Assembly: GCA_938073895.1 (NCBI GenBank)
Contig: CALJFB010000032.1
Location: forward strand, 1 to 35,381
Direction of reading: 5' to 3'
DNA: 35,381 nucleotides
Source of the DNA: an uncultured Flavobacteriaceae bacterium
GTDB lineage: Bacteria; Bacteroidota; Bacteroidia; Flavobacteriales; Flavobacteriaceae
The notes below the pieces were generated by a model, which saw nothing but the letters and a program-made list of their open reading frames with translations, ran no database searches and was not told the origin of the DNA. The translations under genes and the position numbers were made by a program. Shown here one piece after another: positions 15,824-25,117 of the stretch. The number at the start of each line of letters is the position of its first letter. Positions within the stretch are counted from its first letter, which is position 1.

Positions 15824-16876
15824 TTATTTTACTTCTTTAATAAGGTAAACATAAACAGGAAAGTGGTCTGAAAATCCATCTGTAAATCCACCATCTGCAA
15901 AACTACGAAGCGGATAACCTTTATAGCGTCCTTTTTTGTTTAGTAAATAGTTTTTGTTAAAAATACCAGCTTTGTAAAATTGAAATGATTTGTAATCTTT
16001 TTCTACAAAAGGTTGTGTTAACATAATTTGATCGAATAAACTCCAGCTGTCTCTATAAGCATTAGATCCAAGTCCTTTTTTATAGAAATCAATCATTGGG
16101 TTATAAATACCTTTAAATTTTACATCTTTAATTTTTCTTTTTGCTTTTAAAATATCTTTAACACTTGCATTTATAGGATCATCGTTTAAATCTCCCATAG
16201 TTATAATTTTAGCATAAGGATCAATAACTTGTAAAGAATCTATTATACGTTTGTTAAGTTTAGCTGCAGCAACACGTTTTGCTCTACTTCTTGCTTCTCC
16301 ACCTCTTCTTGATGGCCAGTGGTTTACAATAAAGTGCATATTCTCGCCATCTAACTTACCAGATACTAATAGTTGATCACGTGTGTAAATACGTTTTCTA
16401 GATTGATCATCATAAAGCATTAATGTGTGCGTGCTGTGAGAAGTTGGTTGGAATAATCGTTTTTGGTATATTAATCCAACATCTATTCCTCTTCTGTCAG
16501 GAGAATCGTAATGAATAATACCATAATCTTTGCTTAAAAGCAATGGATCATTTACCACATCTTCTAATACTTCTACGTTTTCAATTTCAGAAACACCAAT
16601 AATTGCTGGAGAATTATTAGATGTATCTCTACCAATATCAGATAAAACACGTGCCATGTTGTGCACTTTTTTATTGTAAATATTTGAACGGTTTGTATTT
16701 AACTCCATCATTGGACTAGCTTCGTCGTTTTTTTCTGGATCATTTATGGTGTCAAATAAATTTTCAAGATTATAAAATGCTACAGTATGAAGTTTAAACT
16801 TCTTTTTTTCCTGTGCATGAATAGTAAAAACCCCAATAATAGAAAGGGTTAAGGTTAGTTTTAATAGATGTTTCAT
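15824..16876 (-). CDS. Secreted endonuclease/exonuclease/phosphatase family protein
   Basis: The 350-residue protein has a Sec signal peptide (MKHLLKLTLTLSIIGVFTIHAQ), so it is periplasmic or exported. The EEP (DNase I-like) fold motifs are all visible: AFYNLENLFDT (metal-binding Asn/Glu near 36-39), GVSEIENVEVLEDV (Glu near 97), IVNHWPSRRGG (catalytic His), TMGDLNDDP (catalytic Asp/Asn) and the terminal SDHFPVYVYL. It should cleave phosphodiester bonds, for example in DNA, RNA or phospholipid head groups. The substrate is not settled by sequence. It is divergent from a TonB receptor and DUF5689-type lipoprotein, sharing a 169-base promoter region, which suggests one uptake system. It has its own terminator. 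Confidence 0.9.
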   Translation of the reverse strand: MKHLLKLTLTLSIIGVFTIHAQEKKKFKLHTVAFYNLENLFDTINDPEKNDEASPMMELNTNRSNIYNKKVHNMARVLSDIGRDTSNNSPAIIGVSEIENVEVLEDVVNDPLLLSKDYGIIHYDSPDRRGIDVGLIYQKRLFQPTSHSTHTLMLYDDQSRKRIYTRDQLLVSGKLDGENMHFIVNHWPSRRGGEARSRAKRVAAAKLNKRIIDSLQVIDPYAKIITMGDLNDDPINASVKDILKAKRKIKDVKFKGIYNPMIDFYKKGLGSNAYRDSWSLFDQIMLTQPFVEKDYKSFQFYKAGIFNKNYLLNKKGRYKGYPLRSFADGGFTDGFSDHFPVYVYLIKEVK

Positions 16877-16923
16877 TTAAAGAATTGAATTATGTTAAAA
16901 AATCTTGTTAGCAAAATCTTTGC

Positions 16924-16931
16924 CAAAAGTA
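16924..16931 (-). promoter_or_regulatory. Candidate -7 box for the secreted nuclease gene
   Basis: The minus strand reads TACTTTTG, an exact TAnnTTTG match, 47 bases upstream of the nuclease ATG. The divergent receptor gene has its own box 20 bases further on. Confidence 0.45.
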
Positions 16932-16951
16932 GGTATTTATTATAAATAATG

Positions 16952-16959
16952 TAAATTTG
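16952..16959 (+). promoter_or_regulatory. Candidate -7 box for the TonB receptor/DUF5689 operon
   Basis: TAAATTTG matches TAnnTTTG and is followed by about 85 bases of AT-rich leader before the receptor ATG. The leader ends in ten consecutive A including the first base of the start codon. The closeness of this box to the divergent nuclease box (16924-16931) would allow one regulator to control both. Confidence 0.45.
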
Positions 16960-17045
16960 CAGAGCTTTAGTAATAATTATTTTTGTAATTAAGCTTTGTA
17001 AGCGAATTAATTAATCCATTAAAATTTTAATTCTTTAAAAAAAAA

Positions 17046-19895
17046 ATGAAAAAAATTCTAACCATGGTTTTGTTTGGAATCTTCTCAATGTCTGTAGCGT
17101 TTGCTCAACAAACTATTGTAAAAGGTAGTGTTGTAGATGCTGTAACAGGAGAACCACTTCCAGATGTAACCGTAAAAATCGAAAAAACCAATTTAGAAAC
17201 CAAAACAAATGGTTTTGGAGAGTTTGTTTTTAATTCTGCACCAGAATTAGGAGAACAAACACTTGCTATTTCAAAAAAAGGGTATCTTTCTAAGCGTTAT
17301 CCAATTGTTGTAAATGATGGTAAAACATTAAATATAACAGATATGTCTTTAAGTATAGATGTTAGCGATCAGCAAGATTTATTTACTGTAACTCTTACAG
17401 ATGATGAATTAGATGGACAAGATGGTGGATCAGATAATATATCTGGATTATTATCTTCATCTTTAGATGTTTTTCAAAGAACAGCAGCTTTTGAGTTTAG
17501 TTCTTCTTTCTTTAGATTAAGAGGTTTAGATTCTGACAATGCAACTGTAATGATTAATGGTATTGAAATGAATAAGTTTGATACAGGAAGACCACAATGG
17601 GGTAATTGGGGTGGATTAAATGATGTTGTTCGTAATCAAGAATTATCAACAACTCTTCATCCGTCTGCTTATACTTTTGGAGGTGTTTTAGGTTCTACTA
17701 ATATCTCTACAAGAGCTTCTAAATACAGAGAAGGCGGACAAATAACTTATTCATCTTCTAATAGAAGTTATAGTAATAGATTAATGGCTAAATATTCTTC
17801 TGGTTTAATGGAAGATGGCTGGGCATATACTATTATGGCAGGAAGACGTTGGGGAGATGAAGGTTTTCAAGACGCAACTTTATACGATTCTAATTCGTTT
17901 TTTGCAGCTATAGAGAAAAAATTTAACGAGAAACATAGTATTAACTTCACGTCTATTTATGCGCCTAATAGAAGAGGTAAATCTTCTGCAAATACTCAAG
18001 AAGTTGTAGATTTAAAAGGTATTAAATACAATGAGTTTTGGGGTTACTTTAACGGTGAGAAGAAAAACTCACGTATTAAAGAAGTTGAAGAGCCAATTTT
18101 ACAATTAAGCCATTACTGGGATATTAATTCTAAAACTAGTTTAAATACAACTTTAAGTTATCAATTTGGAAAAGTTGGAAACAGCCGTTTAGATTTTCCA
18201 GGAGGAGCAAACGCTAGTCCGGCTTACTACCAAAACTTGCCTAGTTATCACTTGTCTCAATTAGGAGATGATGGACCTAATATTGAAGCAGCATATTTAG
18301 CTCAACAAGAATTTATTAATGATGGTCAGATTAATTGGAACGATATTTTTCAAGCCAATATTAATGATAATAATGATGTTAATGGGAACGCTTCTGCGGC
18401 ATACCTATTATACGAGGATAGAGTAGATGATAAAACAATTTCTTTAAATTCTGTTTTTTCTTCAGAAATTAACGAAAACATATTAGTAAATGGAGGTTTT
18501 AATTACAGAAAATTAAAGTCAGAAAATTTTGCAGAAGTAATTGATTTATTAGGTAGTAACGTTGGTGTAGCTAATGTTGATGCTTTTAGTCAAGTAGAAT
18601 TTGATCTGTTTAACCCAGGAAGTGTAGCAAATGTAGGAGATAAGTTTAGATATAATTTTAATTTATATGCTGAAGAAATTGGAGGATTTGCACAAGCTCA
18701 ATTTAAATATAATAAATTTGACTTTTTTGTAGCTGGTAGTGTAACAAAAACTCAATACCAAAGAGAAGGATTATATAAAAACGGGAATCAACAGTTTGAT
18801 ATTACAGATGTAGCAGGAAATGTTACTGGAACTTTAGATAATGCTTCAGGAAAAGGAAAGAAGTTAGATTTTACAGGTTTTGGAGCTAAAGCAGGATTTA
18901 CATATAAAATATCTGGTAAACATTTATTAGATGTTAATGGTGGTTATTTATCACAAGCACCTAATTTAAGAAATACTTATACTAATTCTAGAGAAAGCCA
19001 CGATTATGTTGGTGTAACTAGAGGCGATAATTTTGAAGGTGTAGAATTAACCGAAGAGAAAATTAAATCTTTTGATGCGAGTTATATATTTAGATCATCG
19101 ATAGTTAAGGCACGTTTAACTGGGTTTTATACTAAAATAGAAGATGCAAACGAAGTGTCATTTTTCTTTACCCAAAGTTCATCTACAGCAGGATTTATAC
19201 AAGAAACTTTAGCAGGAGTAGATAAAAGACATATTGGTGCAGAATTAGGTATTGAAGCTCAAGTTACTCCAACTATTAAGTTAAAAGGAGCAGCTTCTGT
19301 AGGACAATACACTTACGATAATAATCCATTTGTATACTTAACATCAACCTCAGAAGATTTTAATGACAGAGCAGCTACAAATGGCGCAATCAACGATATT
19401 TATAAAACATCTATCAAAGATTATAAAGTTGCTGGTGGACCACAAAGAGCTTATTCAGTAGGTTTTGAATATAGAGACCCTAAATATTGGTGGTTTGGAG
19501 CAACAGCTAACTTTTTCTCTAATACTTATGTAGATATTAGTCCGTTAGCACGCTCAACTTATTTCACTCAAGACCCTATAGATGGTGTTACTTATAGTGA
19601 TTATGATCCAGCAATAGCAAAAGAGTTACTTCGTCAGGAAAAAATAGAAGACTATATGGTAATTAATTTAGTTGGAGGTAAATCTTGGAAAGTTGGAGAC
19701 AAGTATATTGGTTTCTTTGCTAGTATTGGTAATGTGTTGGATAAACAATACAAAACTGGTGGATTTGAGCAAGGAAGAAAATCTACATATGCAGACTTAT
19801 TAGAGGATAATTCGGGCGGTGCAAGAGTATTTGCTCCAAAGTATTTCTTTGGTAGAGGTGCTAATTACTTTCTAAATTGTTACGTAAGATTTTAA
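17046..19895 (+). CDS. TonB-dependent receptor with carboxypeptidase-regulatory domain
   Basis: The 949-residue outer-membrane receptor begins with a signal peptide (MKKILTMVLFGIFSMSVAFAQ). A CarboxypepD_reg-like domain follows (about 24-110: VKGSVVDAVTGEPLPDVTV...GEFVF), as in SusC-type receptors. The plug (about 125-225) contains SSSFFRLRGLDSDNATVMING and YTFGGVLGSTNIST. The remainder is a beta-barrel with a last strand ending YVRF, the aromatic C-terminus needed for barrel assembly. It is 78 bases before a surface lipoprotein gene, an arrangement like SusC/SusD pairs although the partner is DUF5689-type and not SusD-like. The divergent secreted nuclease suggests it imports products of phosphodiester cleavage. 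The substrate is inferred, not shown. Confidence 0.9.
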   Translation: MKKILTMVLFGIFSMSVAFAQQTIVKGSVVDAVTGEPLPDVTVKIEKTNLETKTNGFGEFVFNSAPELGEQTLAISKKGYLSKRYPIVVNDGKTLNITDMSLSIDVSDQQDLFTVTLTDDELDGQDGGSDNISGLLSSSLDVFQRTAAFEFSSSFFRLRGLDSDNATVMINGIEMNKFDTGRPQWGNWGGLNDVVRNQELSTTLHPSAYTFGGVLGSTNISTRASKYREGGQITYSSSNRSYSNRLMAKYSSGLMEDGWAYTIMAGRRWGDEGFQDATLYDSNSFFAAIEKKFNEKHSINFTSIYAPNRRGKSSANTQEVVDLKGIKYNEFWGYFNGEKKNSRIKEVEEPILQLSHYWDINSKTSLNTTLSYQFGKVGNSRLDFPGGANASPAYYQNLPSYHLSQLGDDGPNIEAAYLAQQEFINDGQINWNDIFQANINDNNDVNGNASAAYLLYEDRVDDKTISLNSVFSSEINENILVNGGFNYRKLKSENFAEVIDLLGSNVGVANVDAFSQVEFDLFNPGSVANVGDKFRYNFNLYAEEIGGFAQAQFKYNKFDFFVAGSVTKTQYQREGLYKNGNQQFDITDVAGNVTGTLDNASGKGKKLDFTGFGAKAGFTYKISGKHLLDVNGGYLSQAPNLRNTYTNSRESHDYVGVTRGDNFEGVELTEEKIKSFDASYIFRSSIVKARLTGFYTKIEDANEVSFFFTQSSSTAGFIQETLAGVDKRHIGAELGIEAQVTPTIKLKGAASVGQYTYDNNPFVYLTSTSEDFNDRAATNGAINDIYKTSIKDYKVAGGPQRAYSVGFEYRDPKYWWFGATANFFSNTYVDISPLARSTYFTQDPIDGVTYSDYDPAIAKELLRQEKIEDYMVINLVGGKSWKVGDKYIGFFASIGNVLDKQYKTGGFEQGRKSTYADLLEDNSGGARVFAPKYFFGRGANYFLNCYVRF

Positions 19896-19928
19896 TTAAT
19901 AGAAAAGAAAAATTATATTTAAAAACGA

Positions 19929-19956
19929 TTTCTAAAATATTTGGCATTTTAAGAAA
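19929..19956 (+). other. Intercistronic hairpin between receptor and lipoprotein genes
   Basis: Bases 19929-19938 pair with 19946-19956 over about 10 bp with one bulged base. It is AT-rich and has no T-run, so it may act as a 3' mRNA stabiliser or partial attenuator giving different levels of receptor and lipoprotein. Confidence 0.35.
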
Positions 19957-19973
19957 TTAAAAAAATTAGTATT

Positions 19974-21389
19974 ATGATTAAAACAAACAAAATTTTAGCA
20001 TTAGGATTCGGATTAGTTTCTATGCTATTTATAAATTCTTGTGTAGAAGACGACGACTATACAACTCCAGATTTAGTTATTGCACCAGTAGATGTTTCTG
20101 CTTTAGGACAATTTACATCATTCAGTAATATTGTATCGCGTTACACTACAGCAGTAGCAAACGGAGAACAAGTAGGTGTTTTTTCAGTAGAGAATGATGG
20201 ACCACTTTATGCTATAGGTTATGTAGTTTCTGATGATGGTTCTGGAAATTTTTATGAAGAGATTACTATTCAAAACTCAGTAGATGGAGCAGATCCTGTT
20301 GGAGATGTTAGAAGAGGATTAAAAGTAGAGATAAATGCTAACGATTTAGGTGGTATATATAACTTTGGACGTAAAGTATATATTAAATTAAATGGTTTAG
20401 CCGTTTCAGAAGATAATGGAGTTTATGTATTAGGAAAGTCTCAAGGAAATAGTTTAGTTCAGTTAGAAGACTCTGAATTTTCAGATTTTATAATTAGAGA
20501 TCCAGAAACTATTGCCATAACTCCTAAAATGGTAGCAATAGAAGATTTAACTGATTTAGACGAAAGTACTTACGTACAACTAAGTAATTCTCAAATAATA
20601 AAGGCGCAAAGTACTTTAACTTATGCAGGAGAACCAACAGACAGTTTTGATGGATTTAGAACTGTAATTAATTGTGATACTGAAGCAACTTTATTACTTC
20701 AAACAAGTACGTTTGCTGATTTTAAAGGCGCACAGTTACCTTTAGGGAAAGGAACAATATCTGGAGTTTATACAAGAGATTTTGGAGACGATTTTAGTGT
20801 TTTAATAGTAAATACAGTAGCAGATATTAAGTTTACAAATCCAGATAGATGTGACCCAGTTGTTTTAGAATGTACTACACCAAGTGGTGGTGGATCTACG
20901 CTTTATTCGGAAAATTTTGAAGGCTTTAATGGATTTGCATCAGAAGGTTGGACAATGACAAATGTAGACGGTGGAAATGTAGATTGGTTTATAAGTTCTT
21001 TTAGTGGTAATAATTACACTAGAATTTCAGCATTTAACTCTAACGAAAGTGATGCTGAGGTTTGGTTAGTTACTCCAGATGTAGATTTAGATACAACAAC
21101 AGGTGAAGAATTAAGTTTTGATGTAGAGGCTGCTTTTGCAAACGGAATTATTCTTTCTGTATATGTAGCAAATGATTTCTCAGGAGATGTTACTACAGCA
21201 ACTTGGACACAATTAGATGCAAATATTCAAGCCGGACCATCAAGTGGTTTTGGAGGTTTTGAAACAATAGACCCTATAAATATTTCTTGTTTAGATGGTT
21301 CTGTAAATTTTGCTTTTGTTTACTCTGGTTCAGACCCAAGCGCAACTACTAGATATCACATAGATAATATTGTAGTTACAGGAAACTAA
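19974..21389 (+). CDS. DUF5689-type surface lipoprotein with choice-of-anchor J domain
   Basis: The 471-residue lipoprotein has a type II signal peptide with the lipobox around Cys23 (FINSC). Directly after it come VEDDD residues, an acidic stretch like the Bacteroidota lipoprotein export signal for the cell surface. The N-terminal half (about 40-290) holds OB-fold-like strands such as YAIGYVVSDDGSGNFYEEITIQN and YVQLSNSQI, the pattern of DUF5689. The C-terminal half (about 305-470) is a choice-of-anchor J/jelly-roll type domain (YSENFEGFNGFASEGWTM...YHIDNIVVTG). It lies downstream of a TonB receptor and takes the place a SusD would hold. Ligand capture for the receptor is the natural inference. 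A strong terminator follows the gene. Confidence 0.82.
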   Translation: MIKTNKILALGFGLVSMLFINSCVEDDDYTTPDLVIAPVDVSALGQFTSFSNIVSRYTTAVANGEQVGVFSVENDGPLYAIGYVVSDDGSGNFYEEITIQNSVDGADPVGDVRRGLKVEINANDLGGIYNFGRKVYIKLNGLAVSEDNGVYVLGKSQGNSLVQLEDSEFSDFIIRDPETIAITPKMVAIEDLTDLDESTYVQLSNSQIIKAQSTLTYAGEPTDSFDGFRTVINCDTEATLLLQTSTFADFKGAQLPLGKGTISGVYTRDFGDDFSVLIVNTVADIKFTNPDRCDPVVLECTTPSGGGSTLYSENFEGFNGFASEGWTMTNVDGGNVDWFISSFSGNNYTRISAFNSNESDAEVWLVTPDVDLDTTTGEELSFDVEAAFANGIILSVYVANDFSGDVTTATWTQLDANIQAGPSSGFGGFETIDPINISCLDGSVNFAFVYSGSDPSATTRYHIDNIVVTGN

Positions 21390-21411
21390 AAAATAATAAA
21401 TTAAATAATTC

Positions 21412-21446
21412 AAAACCCACTAGTTTATTCTAGTGGGTTTTTTACT
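21412..21446 (+). terminator. Rho-independent terminator after the DUF5689 lipoprotein gene
   Basis: A near-perfect hairpin is formed by arms 21412-21423 and 21430-21441 with the stem core ACCCACTAG/CTAGTGGGT and a six-base loop. It ends in a T-run. It closes the receptor-lipoprotein operon and ends within about 12 bases of the next start codon. Confidence 0.88.
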
Positions 21447-21454
21447 TTTATACC

Positions 21455-21832
21455 ATGACAATATTCAATCAACTATACCTTTTTGTATTTAATACTTACA
21501 AACCAAGATTTAAGTTCAGAGCAAATTCAATAGCACTAGCCTATATTTCTTTACTTCAAATAAGCTTAGTGTTTTTAATTAGTGCATTTGTTGCAGCATT
21601 CGCAGATAAAATGAATTTAGATATAATGTCTAAATCTAAAGCGATCACTTTATTTATAATTATAGCAATAGTTATTCATTTCTCTAATTGGATGAGTTAT
21701 AGTGGTCAGTCTAGAAAAGTTATGAATGCAAAGTATAATAAAAGTAAGAAAGTCGAACAAAACCTAATATGGATTTTAGTTTTACCTATTTTAACCACAT
21801 TACTAGGCTTTCTGTTTCTTAAAAGCATATAG
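21455..21832 (+). CDS. Small integral membrane protein, function unknown
   Basis: I do not recognise this 125-residue protein. Three hydrophobic segments are visible (about 27-48, 62-79 and 103-121), with basic loops such as NAKYNKSKKVEQN between the second and third. The ATG at 21455 comes right after a terminator T-run. The sequence TACTTTTA (21443-21450), one base off the -7 consensus, ends four bases before the ATG, so the gene may have its own promoter and a leaderless mRNA. No neighbour shares its strand closely enough to define a job for it. It is clearly open over its full length and ends cleanly, with codon use like its neighbours. Confidence 0.7.
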   Translation: MTIFNQLYLFVFNTYKPRFKFRANSIALAYISLLQISLVFLISAFVAAFADKMNLDIMSKSKAITLFIIIAIVIHFSNWMSYSGQSRKVMNAKYNKSKKVEQNLIWILVLPILTTLLGFLFLKSI

Positions 21833-21968
21833 AAGTATTGAATAGATTACTTAAAAATGTTTTTAATCGGTTTATTTAGGGTTTTTAACTATTTTAGTAT
21901 TAAAAATGAATATTTATGTTTTAAATATTATTACTTTAGACTTAATAAATCAAATTAGATATAAAATA

Positions 21969-24900
21969 ATGAAAAAATTAACTCTATTTTTCTTTTTGTG
22001 CTTATTGTCACTAACTACCTATTCTCAAGTATATGTAGAAGAAAATTTTAACACAACAATACCTGCTACATGGACCATAACCGATGCTGGTGAAGCAACT
22101 GGCGATAGTTGGATTTCTGGAAACCAGGGTTTTGGAGGTAACACTTTAGATGGTACCAATGGTGCTATAGTAGATAGTGATGCAAACGGAAACGGAACAC
22201 ATCTTATAGAAACTCTTACCTCACCAATATTTGATTCTTCTACAGCAGCTAATTTAATATTAGAGTTCGATCAGTATTTTAACTATCTTGGTTCATCTTC
22301 AGCTATAGTAGAAGTTTTCGACGGAACTACTTGGGTTGAAGTTTTAAATCAATCTGCTGATGTTGGATCTTTTGCTGTTCCAGATGAGCAAAGCATTAAC
22401 ATAACAGCTTATGCTAATGTAAATATGCAAGTAAGATTTATCTATGATGATGGAGATTCATGGGAATGGTATTGGATTATAGATAACTTTAGAGTTTCTA
22501 ACGTAAGTTGTGCAGAACCTGTAGACTTAAATATAACAAATATAAACGCAACTACAGCAGATTTAACTTGGTTAGCAGGTGGAATAGAATCTATGTGGGA
22601 AGTAGTTGTTCAAACTGCAGGTACAGGAATACCAACAGTAGCAGGAACTAGTGAGACATCTCCTTATAATATTACTGGATTAACACCAGATACAGCATAC
22701 GAAGTATACATAAGATCAAACTGTGGCGGTACAGATGGAGATAGTAATTGGGCAGGACCAATAAATTTTACAACTTCAGTTGTTACAGATTTTATTATAG
22801 ATTGTGGTGTAGGTGCTTTAAATTTTGACTATTGCTATAATTCAAGTGAGTTTATTGTATATAATTTTTCAACAAATAATGGATTTCCTGTTACAATAAC
22901 TTTCGACCAAGGAGAAGTCGAAGGTGGATGGGATGAGTTTTATGTTTTTGATACAGATGGAACACCTTTAACGTCAGCTAATTATTATGGAAATGATGGT
23001 GACTTAACAGGTTTAACATACACATCTACAGGAGATACTTTATCTTTTGGAGTTGATTCAGATGGTTCTTTTAGTTGTGACAGTGCCGGTTTAACACAAA
23101 TAAACGCAACAGTTATTTGTCAAACATGTATTAAGCCAACTGTTACATTTACACCTTCAGGAGATTGTGCAGCTAATCCAGATGCACCAGAGTTTTTTAT
23201 AGATGTTGAAGTTTTAGACTTAGGATCTGTATCTTTTATTCAAATTGTAGATGATCAAGGAGGTATTGGCCAGTTACCAACTGCTCCAGGGATATTCACT
23301 TTTGGACCTTATGTAGCAGGAACAAACGTTGTTATGGAAGTTTCAACAGACGATGTAAACTGTATTGAATATAGTGACCCGTTAACGGTTCTTTGTCCTG
23401 CACCACCAAACGAGTGTTCTATGATTTTTGCAGGTCCAGATCAAACCTTTGATTGCGATGATAATTCAGTAGATTTAACGGCTTCTTTTCAAGTAACAGG
23501 TCAGGATTTTAATGTTTATGAAATAAATGCTCTAACTAGTTGCCCAACACCACCAACAACTGGAGGAACACCAACCAGTTTAGATATTGATGATAGATGG
23601 TCCGAAGTGATTGATTTAGGGTTTGAATTTTGCTTTTTTGGAGGCGTTTACAATGAAATCCTTATAGGGTCTAATGGTGTTGCAACATTTGACACATCAT
23701 TAGCAGGTGGATTTAATGATTGGGGTTTTACTGATACATTACCAAATAACACAGATAACGCTTTATCTCAACCAAATATTTTTGCTGGTTTGCACGATAT
23801 TGACCCTTCTGTTTGTGGAGATGTTAATTATACGCTTTTAGGAACAGCACCATCTAGACAGTTTGTTATTAATTTTGATGAAGTTTGCCAATTTAGTTGC
23901 AACGAATTAAAGTCAAGTATGCAAATCATTATTTATGAAAGCTCTAACAATATAGATATCAATATTTTTGATAAGCCGACTTGTCCAGGATGGAATGGAG
24001 GAAACGCAGTTATAGGAATCCAAAATCCAGCATCAGATACTGCATTTACTCCACCAGGAAGAAATACAGGAGTTTGGGATGCAACTAATGAGTTTTATAG
24101 ATTTTCTCCAGGACAAAGTGCAACACCAGATTACGTTTTTGAATGGTATGATAACGGAATTTTTATTGGAAATACTGAAACAGTAACTGTGAATCCTATA
24201 CAGACTACTACGTATACTGCTTCTATATCATATTCTTTATGTACAGGTGGAACAGTAACAGTAACAGACGAAGTTACTGTTGAGTTTACAGGTGTGTTAG
24301 ATGATTCTAACTTTACAGTTACACCAAACTGCAGCGGTGCTACGGTTACAGTAGATGGTCAAAATGGCGGTCAATTTGCCTTTAATCCTGCTCCTGGCGA
24401 TGGTGCAGTTATAAGTCCAACAACAGGTGAGGTTACAAATGCGGTTTCAGGTGAAACATACACTATTGAATATTCAATTAACTCAGCTGATATATGTGGG
24501 TCTACAACAACTCAAACATTTACTGTTCTTGATGCCATTGTTTTAGCCCAACAAAATATTGAATTTGGAGTATGTACTTCAGATGTATCAGGTTTTTCTG
24601 TTGTTGATTTAACTCAATTTAGTGCTGATTTCTCTGTTGGAGTTCTTAATCCAATGGTTACTTTTTATAATTCTCAGGCAGATGCAGAGAGTTCAATAAA
24701 CTCAATAATAAGTCCACTTGAATATTCTGCAAGTCTTGACGAAATAGTATATGTAAGAGTTGAAAGTATAGATTCAGGATGTTTCGATATTGCTACAGTT
24801 ATTATTCAACCAGGAATTAATTGTACATTTCCACAAGGAATTTCACCAAATAATGATGGTTTAAATGATAGATTTGATTTAACAAGCTATAATGTAGACT

Positions 24901-25076
24901 CTCTTGAGATTTTTAGTAGAAATGGAGCTCAAGTGTATATCAAAAATGGTGGTTACACAAACCAATGGGCTGGACAATCTAAAAATGGTGATCAGTTACC
25001 GGTTGGAACTTACTATTTTATTGCTAAATATAAGAATGGTACTGCTAAAGCATCATGGGTTTACATTAGTAAATAA
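21969..25076 (+). CDS. Large T9SS cargo with type B sorting domain (gliding motility-associated CTD)
   Basis: The protein has 1035 residues from the ATG at 21969. An in-frame ATG at 21906 would add 21 residues before the signal peptide and is unlikely. The signal peptide is MKKLTLFFFLCLLSLTTYSQ. Then come a choice-of-anchor J domain (about 22-180, starting EENFNTTIPATWTI), a fibronectin type III domain (about 185-270), a CUB-like domain (about 275-385), a nidogen-like region (about 520-700) and Ig-like/PKD-type stretches. The last 82 residues, FPQGISPNNDGLNDRF to the end, are the type B CTD (TIGR04131 style), which sends proteins through the type IX system. It probably acts as a surface adhesin or matrix protein. 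The PorP/SprF gene 41 bases downstream is the partner typically needed by type B cargos. Confidence 0.88.
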   Translation: MKKLTLFFFLCLLSLTTYSQVYVEENFNTTIPATWTITDAGEATGDSWISGNQGFGGNTLDGTNGAIVDSDANGNGTHLIETLTSPIFDSSTAANLILEFDQYFNYLGSSSAIVEVFDGTTWVEVLNQSADVGSFAVPDEQSINITAYANVNMQVRFIYDDGDSWEWYWIIDNFRVSNVSCAEPVDLNITNINATTADLTWLAGGIESMWEVVVQTAGTGIPTVAGTSETSPYNITGLTPDTAYEVYIRSNCGGTDGDSNWAGPINFTTSVVTDFIIDCGVGALNFDYCYNSSEFIVYNFSTNNGFPVTITFDQGEVEGGWDEFYVFDTDGTPLTSANYYGNDGDLTGLTYTSTGDTLSFGVDSDGSFSCDSAGLTQINATVICQTCIKPTVTFTPSGDCAANPDAPEFFIDVEVLDLGSVSFIQIVDDQGGIGQLPTAPGIFTFGPYVAGTNVVMEVSTDDVNCIEYSDPLTVLCPAPPNECSMIFAGPDQTFDCDDNSVDLTASFQVTGQDFNVYEINALTSCPTPPTTGGTPTSLDIDDRWSEVIDLGFEFCFFGGVYNEILIGSNGVATFDTSLAGGFNDWGFTDTLPNNTDNALSQPNIFAGLHDIDPSVCGDVNYTLLGTAPSRQFVINFDEVCQFSCNELKSSMQIIIYESSNNIDINIFDKPTCPGWNGGNAVIGIQNPASDTAFTPPGRNTGVWDATNEFYRFSPGQSATPDYVFEWYDNGIFIGNTETVTVNPIQTTTYTASISYSLCTGGTVTVTDEVTVEFTGVLDDSNFTVTPNCSGATVTVDGQNGGQFAFNPAPGDGAVISPTTGEVTNAVSGETYTIEYSINSADICGSTTTQTFTVLDAIVLAQQNIEFGVCTSDVSGFSVVDLTQFSADFSVGVLNPMVTFYNSQADAESSINSIISPLEYSASLDEIVYVRVESIDSGCFDIATVIIQPGINCTFPQGISPNNDGLNDRFDLTSYNVDSLEIFSRNGAQVYIKNGGYTNQWAGQSKNGDQLPVGTYYFIAKYKNGTAKASWVYISK

Positions 25077-25117
25077 ATATTACAAAACAAATAAATTAAT
25101 TATTCAAGATAAACCAG

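Noticed and set aside
21906-21968. N-terminal extension of the type B cargo gene
   Set aside because: The extra 21 residues precede a normal signal peptide starting at the ATG 21969. A signal peptide must be at the N-terminus, so the later ATG is the real start.
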